Assembly: GCA_947373075.1 (NCBI GenBank)
Contig: CANBWF010000051.1
Coordinates: 1 to 8,551 of the forward strand
Direction of reading: 5' to 3'
Source: Actinomycetota bacterium
Lineage (GTDB): Bacteria > Actinomycetota > Actinomycetes > S36-B12 > UBA5976
DNA: 8,551 bases
This document shows positions 5,940 to 8,551 of this stretch, piece by piece. A program made the translations under genes and the position numbers. Position 1 is the stretch's first letter. Each line of letters begins with the position of its first letter. The notes under the pieces were generated by a model, which was given only the letters and a program-made list of their open reading frames with translations, had not been told where the DNA came from and ran no database searches.

Positions 5940-6707
5940 TTAACTGCGGGCTACAACAGGATTAGTTAGTGTGCCAATCCCCTGAATCGTCACACTCACA
6001 CTATCGCCAGCAACGATTGGTCCCACACCAGCGGGCGTGCCTGTCAAAATTACATCACCTGGAATTAGCGTCATAACTTTTGAAATCCAAGAAACCATCT
6101 CGTGCACGCCACGAATCATTTCCTTAGTGTTGCTGCTCTGCTTGACTTCGTCATTTACTTCACAAGAAATATTCAAGGTTGACGGATCAAGTTCAGTTTC
6201 AATCCAAGGGCCAAGTGGACAGAATGTGTCAAAGCTCTTTGCGCGAGTCCACTGCTTGTCTTTGGCTTGTAAATCGCGAGCAGTCACATCATTTGCGCAG
6301 GTGTAACCAAAAATAACTTCACCAGCACGCTCTACTGGCACGTCTTTTGCTACTGCACCGATTACTACTGCCAGTTCAGCTTCGTAGTGCACATCGTTTG
6401 ACTGGTCTGGAAGAACAATTGCATCTTCATCAGCAATGACAGTCGTATTAGGTTTCAAGAAAATAACTGGCTCTTCTGGAACGCTGCTATTCATCTCAGC
6501 AGCATGGTCCGCGTAATTTTTACCAACGCAAATAATCTTGCTAGGAATCGTAGGGGCCAGCACCTTTAGCTCGTCGAGTTCAACAGCAACTCCGACAAAT
6601 TCAGGGTCACCCCAAGGCAAACCTCTAAATAAGGCAACCTGAGTTCCTTCAAGTACTCCATAAACCGGAGTTTCAGTATTTGGGATCATCACTCGAACAA
6701 AACGCAT
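5940..6707 (-). CDS. Fumarylacetoacetate hydrolase (FAH) family protein
   Basis: A 255-residue FAH-superfamily enzyme; members cleave or decarboxylate beta-keto acids with a divalent metal. The metal-binding set is visible as Glu109 and Glu111 (HYEAEL) and Asp140 (NDVTARD), with VGKNYADH (61-68), KPNT (85-88), KSFDTFCPLGPW (157-168) and LTGTPAGVGP (221-230). The family includes acylpyruvases, fumarylpyruvate hydrolases, HHDD isomerases and oxaloacetate decarboxylases. A C. glutamicum relative encoded near gltX (Cg1458, from memory) was described as an oxaloacetate decarboxylase, which makes that activity a reasonable hypothesis. No aromatic-degradation genes are nearby. ATG at 6705-6707 follows a modest AGGG with a 7-nt spacer, 32 nt after the cimA stop. 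The specific substrate cannot be read from sequence. Confidence 0.88.
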   Translation of the reverse strand: MRFVRVMIPNTETPVYGVLEGTQVALFRGLPWGDPEFVGVAVELDELKVLAPTIPSKIICVGKNYADHAAEMNSSVPEEPVIFLKPNTTVIADEDAIVLPDQSNDVHYEAELAVVIGAVAKDVPVERAGEVIFGYTCANDVTARDLQAKDKQWTRAKSFDTFCPLGPWIETELDPSTLNISCEVNDEVKQSSNTKEMIRGVHEMVSWISKVMTLIPGDVILTGTPAGVGPIVAGDSVSVTIQGIGTLTNPVVARS

Positions 6708-6739
6708 GTTCTAACCCTATCGGGCAGACCCCTTACGAA

Positions 6740-8323
6740 TTAGTTCTTATGGCCAAGTAGTCCATAGTTAATGGCATCTTCAAGTGCCAACCAAGAAGCA
6801 GCAATAACATTTTCGTGTACACCAACTGTGTTCCAACGCTTAATGCCTTCGGCCGTTTCGATAAGCACGCGAGTGACAGCGCCAGTTCCCTGACCACCGT
6901 CCAAAATACGTACCTTGTAATCGATCAGCTCAAGTGATTCAAGTTCTGGGAACTGCTGGACAAGCACAGCGCGCAGGGCATTATCAAGCGCGTTAACCGG
7001 ACCATTTCCTGAACGAGTCTCGGAAATCAGCGTCTCACCAAAACGGACGTTTACCGTTGCATCACTTAGAACTTGACCATCTTCTTGCTGCTCAGTTACT
7101 GCGCGCCAAGAAGCAACGTCAAACTTGTGTGTACTCTCGCCGGTCAATGCGCTCTGGAGTAACAACTCAAAAGATGCATCTGCAGCTTCAAACGACCAGC
7201 CACGAGCTTCAAGTTGTTTCACTTTCTCCACAACTTCGCTGATTGCTTCAGGATTCGTCGACAGGTCGTAACCGAGTTCACGACCTTTAAGTTCGATAGA
7301 AGCGCGGCCGGCCATTTCGGTTACCAAGATACGCATATCGTTTCCAACAACGGCTGCATCAATGTGGTTGTAAAGCTCGGCGTTCACTTTAAGAGCGCTG
7401 GCATGCAAACCAGCCTTATGTGCGAATGAAGAAACTCCAACATATGGCTGATGCGTATCAGGAGTTAGGTTGGCGATTTCAGCGATGGCATGTGAAACGC
7501 GAACCATTTCTTTAAGCGCGCCATCAGGCAATACTGGAAGGCCGAGCTTCAATTCAATGTTGGCAATTACAGAGAATAGATCCGCATTACCTGTGCGCTC
7601 GCCGTAACCATTTGCTGTGCATTGAACGTGTGTAACACCTGCTTCAACTGCTGCAATGCTGTTGGCAATCGCACAGCCAGTGTCGTCTTGGCAATGGATA
7701 CCCAAACGGCCGCCGGTACGGGCTTTAACATCGGAAACGATTGTGTGAATACCGGTTGGCAACATGCCGCCGTTAGTGTCACAAAGAACTGCAACATCAG
7801 CGCCAGAGTCAAGCGCTGTTTGAACTGCGGCGACACCATAATCAGCATCGTGTTTGTAACCATCGAAGAAGTGCTCAAAGTCAACAAATACGCGACGGCC
7901 CAGTGATGTCAGATGCGAAACGGTATCAGCAATCATGGCAAGGTTTTCTTCACGAGTTGTCTTTAGCGCTTGCTCAACATGCCAAACATCGCTTTTAGCA
8001 ACCAATGTGATTACTGGCGCCTGCGAATCCACAAGTGCTTTAACCTGAGGATCTTCAGCCGCTGTAATGCCAGCTTTGCGAGTTGCTCCAAAGGCAACAA
8101 GCTTTGCATTCTTTAATTCAACTTCGCCAGCTGCCATCCGAGCAAAGAACTCTGTGTCTTTGGGTAGCGCGCCTGGCCAACCACCTTCAATAAACCCAAC
8201 TCCGAATTCATCAAGCAGTTTGGTAACAGCAAGTTTGTCTTCTACTGAATACGTGATTCCTTCACGTTGAGCACCATCTCGCAATGTGGTGTCGTACACA
8301 TGAAAATCGTCATTTAATGCCAT
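6740..8323 (-). CDS. cimA: (R)-citramalate synthase (alpha-IPM synthase family)
   Basis: A 527-residue DRE-TIM metallolyase of the citramalate synthase group, which condenses acetyl-CoA with pyruvate to citramalate, the first step of threonine-independent isoleucine synthesis. The N-terminal TIM barrel holds DTTLRDGAQ (11-19, catalytic Arg15 and metal ligand Asp16), FIEGGWPGALPKD (44-56) and NGYGERTGN (238-246, ligand Asn246). A linker with HKAGLHASAL (302-311) leads into the C-terminal regulatory domain (about 375-527, with SGNGPVNALDNALR and DGGQGTGAVTR), the usual site of feedback inhibition. Oddity: the HxH metal motif reads HCQ (210-212), with Gln for the second His. GWPG and the overall pattern favour CimA over LeuA. 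ATG at 8321-8323 is 1 nt past the ilvE stop, so it is translationally coupled to ilvE. Confidence 0.93.
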   Translation of the reverse strand: MALNDDFHVYDTTLRDGAQREGITYSVEDKLAVTKLLDEFGVGFIEGGWPGALPKDTEFFARMAAGEVELKNAKLVAFGATRKAGITAAEDPQVKALVDSQAPVITLVAKSDVWHVEQALKTTREENLAMIADTVSHLTSLGRRVFVDFEHFFDGYKHDADYGVAAVQTALDSGADVAVLCDTNGGMLPTGIHTIVSDVKARTGGRLGIHCQDDTGCAIANSIAAVEAGVTHVQCTANGYGERTGNADLFSVIANIELKLGLPVLPDGALKEMVRVSHAIAEIANLTPDTHQPYVGVSSFAHKAGLHASALKVNAELYNHIDAAVVGNDMRILVTEMAGRASIELKGRELGYDLSTNPEAISEVVEKVKQLEARGWSFEAADASFELLLQSALTGESTHKFDVASWRAVTEQQEDGQVLSDATVNVRFGETLISETRSGNGPVNALDNALRAVLVQQFPELESLELIDYKVRILDGGQGTGAVTRVLIETAEGIKRWNTVGVHENVIAASWLALEDAINYGLLGHKN

Positions 8324-8324
8324 G

Positions 8325-8551
8325 TCAGATCACCCGATGCATCCAGTTATGCACATCAGGTGCTGCGCCAGTTTGAATATCAACAAGAGCTTGGCGCATT
8401 TTCATCGTTATTTCACCAGGCTGACCATCAGCGATTGTCCATGAGCCAGAGTTTTTACTATCAACACGACCAACCGGCGTGATAACAGCTGCTGTGCCGC
8501 AGGCAAAAACTTCAGTGATTTTTCCCGATGCACAATCTTCACGCCACTGCG
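8325..8551 (-). CDS. ilvE: Branched-chain amino acid aminotransferase, C-terminal part (5' end outside window)
   Basis: The last 74 codons of a fold-type IV PLP aminotransferase. The visible segment EVFACGTAAVITPVG is a hallmark of IlvE, and the protein ends in a helix followed by HNWMHRVI, typical of actinobacterial IlvE. IlvE reversibly transaminates the keto acids of Leu, Ile and Val with glutamate, the final step of the pathway to which cimA and leuCD contribute. The PLP lysine and N-terminal domain are outside the window. TGA at 8325-8327 is followed by a single base and then the cimA ATG, showing a shared mRNA. Confidence 0.93.
   Translation of the reverse strand, partial: QWREDCASGKITEVFACGTAAVITPVGRVDSKNSGSWTIADGQPGEITMKMRQALVDIQTGAAPDVHNWMHRVI
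8328..8334 (-). promoter_or_regulatory. Shifted Shine-Dalgarno for cimA inside the ilvE end
   Basis: GGTGATC on the minus strand matches the complement of the conserved 16S rRNA 3' end (GATCACC part of GATCACCTCC) over 7 nt, using the 5' side of the anti-SD rather than the CCTCC core. It ends 4 nt before ATG, which is the correct alignment for that register. It lies in the last codons of ilvE. Confidence 0.5.

Noticed and set aside
7567..7906. Open frames overlapping cimA in other frames on both strands
   Set aside because: They lie inside the conserved CimA barrel, with no supporting signals.

Overview
The window looks like a compact stretch of an actinobacterial chromosome with roughly balanced base composition. 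All nine genes and both tRNAs lie on the minus strand, so transcription runs right to left. Protein features (MGRTLAEKVWDDHVV-type LeuC, Streptomyces-like CimA and GluRS), tRNAs without encoded CCA, the order gltX / tRNA-Gln / tRNA-Glu / leuC / leuD / HU, and very short gaps all fit Actinobacteria. The moderate GC and streamlining suggest a small-genome freshwater lineage such as Ca. Nanopelagicales (acI). That placement is an inference; no rRNA marker is present.

In transcription order, region by region: (1) 8551-6740 holds the end of ilvE (branched-chain aminotransferase, N-terminus outside the window) and cimA (citramalate synthase), separated by 1 nt. (2) 6707-4443 holds a fumarylacetoacetate-hydrolase-family enzyme and gltX (glutamyl-tRNA synthetase), 12 nt apart. 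(3) 4441-4213 holds a candidate promoter, tRNA-Gln(CUG) and tRNA-Glu(CUC). (4) 4161-1214 holds leuC, leuD and a PfkB sugar kinase, 3 and 8 nt apart, starting less than 55 nt after tRNA-Glu. (5) 1213-949 is the longest gene-free stretch (265 nt), with phased A/T tracts, repeats, a candidate -10 and a leader with three predicted hairpins, all upstream of the HU gene. (6) 948-1 holds hup, a terminator-like hairpin and the start of a PlsC-type acyltransferase that runs off the left edge.

The genes share two themes. CimA makes citramalate from pyruvate and acetyl-CoA. LeuCD isomerises it as well as isopropylmalate, and IlvE performs the final transamination, so the window holds most of a threonine-independent isoleucine route plus the shared leucine steps. 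GltX and the two tRNAs form a Glu/Gln-charging cluster; in bacteria without GlnRS, GluRS also loads Glu onto tRNA-Gln for later amidation.

Most of this is conserved metabolism and I see no mobile element, CRISPR array, defence system or clearly new system. The points most worth checking are the structured HU leader, a His-to-Gln change at a metal-ligand position in CimA, and leuCD lying directly behind tRNA genes with no IclR-type regulator (ndgR/ltbR) next to it.
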